Shown here piece after piece: positions 63,006-64,000 of a stretch of DNA of 64,000 bases. The stretch is from Pseudoxanthomonas sp. z9 (GTDB taxonomy: Bacteria; Pseudomonadota; Gammaproteobacteria; Xanthomonadales; Xanthomonadaceae): the NCBI RefSeq assembly GCF_006542425.1, contig NZ_VFID01000003.1:1-64000 (forward strand), given 5' to 3'. Under the pieces are notes generated by a model. The model searched no databases, was not told where the DNA came from, and saw only the letters and a list, made by a program, of their open reading frames with translations. Numbering within the stretch: position 1 is the stretch's first letter; each line of letters starts with the position of its first letter. A program made the position numbers and the translations under genes.

Positions 63006-63924
63006 GCAGCATCTCCCATCCGAGTCCGATGATCAGCGCGAACGCCAACCACAGCACCACGCCGCGGTTCACCAGTCGTCGCGCCGCCGCGATGCCGCCC
63101 CCGTCCGCGGCCCTGCCCTCACCCAGCGGCGGACGTGGCTGCCAGACACCGTGATACGGCGCCGGTCCGCCCAACCGGACTCCCAGCGCGCCCGCGCCCG
63201 CCGCCATCACCGGCCCGGCGTTGGGGCTCTTCCATTGCCTCGCCTGCGTCCGCCAGCAACGCAGCGCGCCGGTGGTCCGGCCCAGCAAGACATAGGTCAA
63301 CGCGGTCAGCCGCGCGGGCAGCAGATTCAGCAGGTCGTCCAGCCGCGCGGCGGCCCAGCCGAAACGCAGATGGCGCGGGGTTCGATAACCCCACATCGCG
63401 TCGAGCGTGTTCGCCAGCCGATACAGCACCACGCCGGGCGCGCCGAGCACGGCAAACCAGAACAACGCACCGAACACCGCGTCGCTGCCGTTCTCCAGCA
63501 CCGATTCGATGGCCGCCGCGGCCACCTGCGAAGCATCAAGTCCACCGGTGTCGCGGCTGACCATGCGCCCGACCGCCTGGCGCGCGGCATCCAGATCGGC
63601 GACCGCCAACGCATCCTCCACCGCGTGCGCGTGTTCGCCCAAGCTGCGCCGGCCGATGGCCAGGTACAGCATGACCGCCGCGAAGGCGGTCGCGAGCCAT
63701 GGAAATTCCTGTCGCAACCAGACGTCCACGCCTGTGACCACGGCCACCGGCGGAAGCACCGCCACGCTCCACGCGAGCACGCCCGCGCCACGCGCATCGT
63801 GATGCAGGCGACGTTCGAGCCAGGTCGCCCAGCGGCCGAATCCCACCAGCGGATGCCAACGGCGGGGTTCGCCCAGCAAGGCGTCCAGGCCGACGCCGGC
63901 CAGCATCGCCAGTACCGGTGTCAT
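62998..63924 (-). CDS. cbiB: Adenosylcobinamide-phosphate synthase CbiB
   Basis: The 308-residue inner-membrane protein has several hydrophobic segments and the CbiB pattern: [81 protein letters not shown] and [22 protein letters not shown] (usual text SPNAGWPEAAMAGALGV). It joins aminopropanol phosphate to adenosylcobyric acid. Its ATG overlaps the stop of the gene cut by the window edge, so that gene is part of the same operon. Confidence 0.95.
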   Translation of the reverse strand: MTPVLAMLAGVGLDALLGEPRRWHPLVGFGRWATWLERRLHHDARGAGVLAWSVAVLPPVAVVTGVDVWLRQEFPWLATAFAAVMLYLAIGRRSLGEHAHAVEDALAVADLDAARQAVGRMVSRDTGGLDASQVAAAAIESVLENGSDAVFGALFWFAVLGAPGVVLYRLANTLDAMWGYRTPRHLRFGWAAARLDDLLNLLPARLTALTYVLLGRTTGALRCWRTQARQWKSPNAGPVMAAGAGALGVRLGGPAPYHGVWQPRPPLGEGRAADGGGIAAARRLVNRGVVLWLAFALIIGLGWEMLHA

Positions 63925-64000
63925 GGCAGGAACAACCGCAGCGCGGCCCGTGGATTCGACGGGAAATAGAAGTGGACGAAACTGGCGGTGAGGCGGCGAT
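63921..64000 (-). CDS. Unidentified gene upstream of cbiB, C-terminus only
   Basis: Only 25 codons and the TGA are inside the window. The visible end reads [20 protein letters not shown] then LP and stop. Its stop codon TGA (63923-63921) overlaps the cbiB ATG, which supports a real gene in the same operon. I cannot name it; an adenosyltransferase, a corrinoid-binding protein or another cobalamin gene would fit the position. Confidence 0.5.
   Translation of the reverse strand, partial: RRLTASFVHFYFPSNPRAALRLFLP

Noticed and set aside
1..64000. CRISPR arrays, tRNA or rRNA genes, insertion sequences, integrases, phage genes
   Set aside because: I looked for regular short repeats, cloverleaf ends and transposase motifs and saw none.

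Overview
The window is GC-rich DNA from a Gram-negative bacterium, most likely a member of the Xanthomonadaceae (Xanthomonas, Pseudoxanthomonas, Stenotrophomonas or Lysobacter relatives). The reasons are four large TonB-dependent receptors, at least two with the N-terminal pattern of the Xanthomonas-Caulobacter type, carbohydrate-utilisation loci built around them, a flavin halogenase paired with a receptor, an alpha-amino-acid ester hydrolase like that of Xanthomonas, and a GTAG-type palindromic repeat. I see no tRNA, rRNA, CRISPR array, insertion sequence or integrase; the genus is inference.

Layout. Positions 1-6683 (minus strand) carry a very large SpvB/FG-GAP/Rhs protein that runs off the left edge, a SUKH-type immunity-like protein, a P-loop kinase and an S41 peptidase. 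From 6744 to 8893 a MarR regulator, an exported alpha/beta hydrolase and a glutathione S-transferase-like protein follow on the plus strand. Two small exported proteins precede an OmpR/EnvZ-like two-component system whose kinase gene overlaps an exported esterase (10005-12885), then a PQQ-type beta-propeller.

Carbohydrate loci. Positions 14322-22613 hold a GH9 enzyme divergent from a ROK repressor, a PfkB sugar kinase, an MFS sugar transporter and a TonB-dependent receptor. After a block of small minus-strand genes (CBS protein, GFA-like protein, alpha/beta hydrolase lacking the usual His), 26078-33854 holds a second receptor with a GH3 and a GH92 enzyme, followed by an alpha-amino-acid ester hydrolase. 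A copper module (copA-cueR divergent from a small chaperone, with two facing CueR boxes) lies at 36056-39359.

Cell-surface signalling and phosphate. At 40691-48631 an ECF sigma factor, a FecR anti-sigma factor, a receptor with an N-terminal STN signalling domain, an exported propeller-like protein and a PhoD phosphatase form one plus-strand run, which looks like transduced uptake coupled to phosphoester cleavage.

Vitamin B6, thiol and halogenase modules. At 48647-51750 a PtsJ-like MocR regulator faces yggS-pdxK, with a perfect palindrome over its own start codon. At 52011-54359 a MarR protein with a Cys-rich tail heads a compact run with a CPVC thioredoxin-fold protein, a CPGC redoxin and a class I glutamine amidotransferase; this is the best candidate for an undescribed system. 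At 54455-59142 (minus) a receptor and a flavin-dependent halogenase form a pair preceded by two LacI-like operators. The right end (59445-64000, minus) is the late cobalamin pathway: cbiB, cobD, cobQ, cobU and a CobC-like phosphatase in an overlapping operon whose upstream part lies outside the window.
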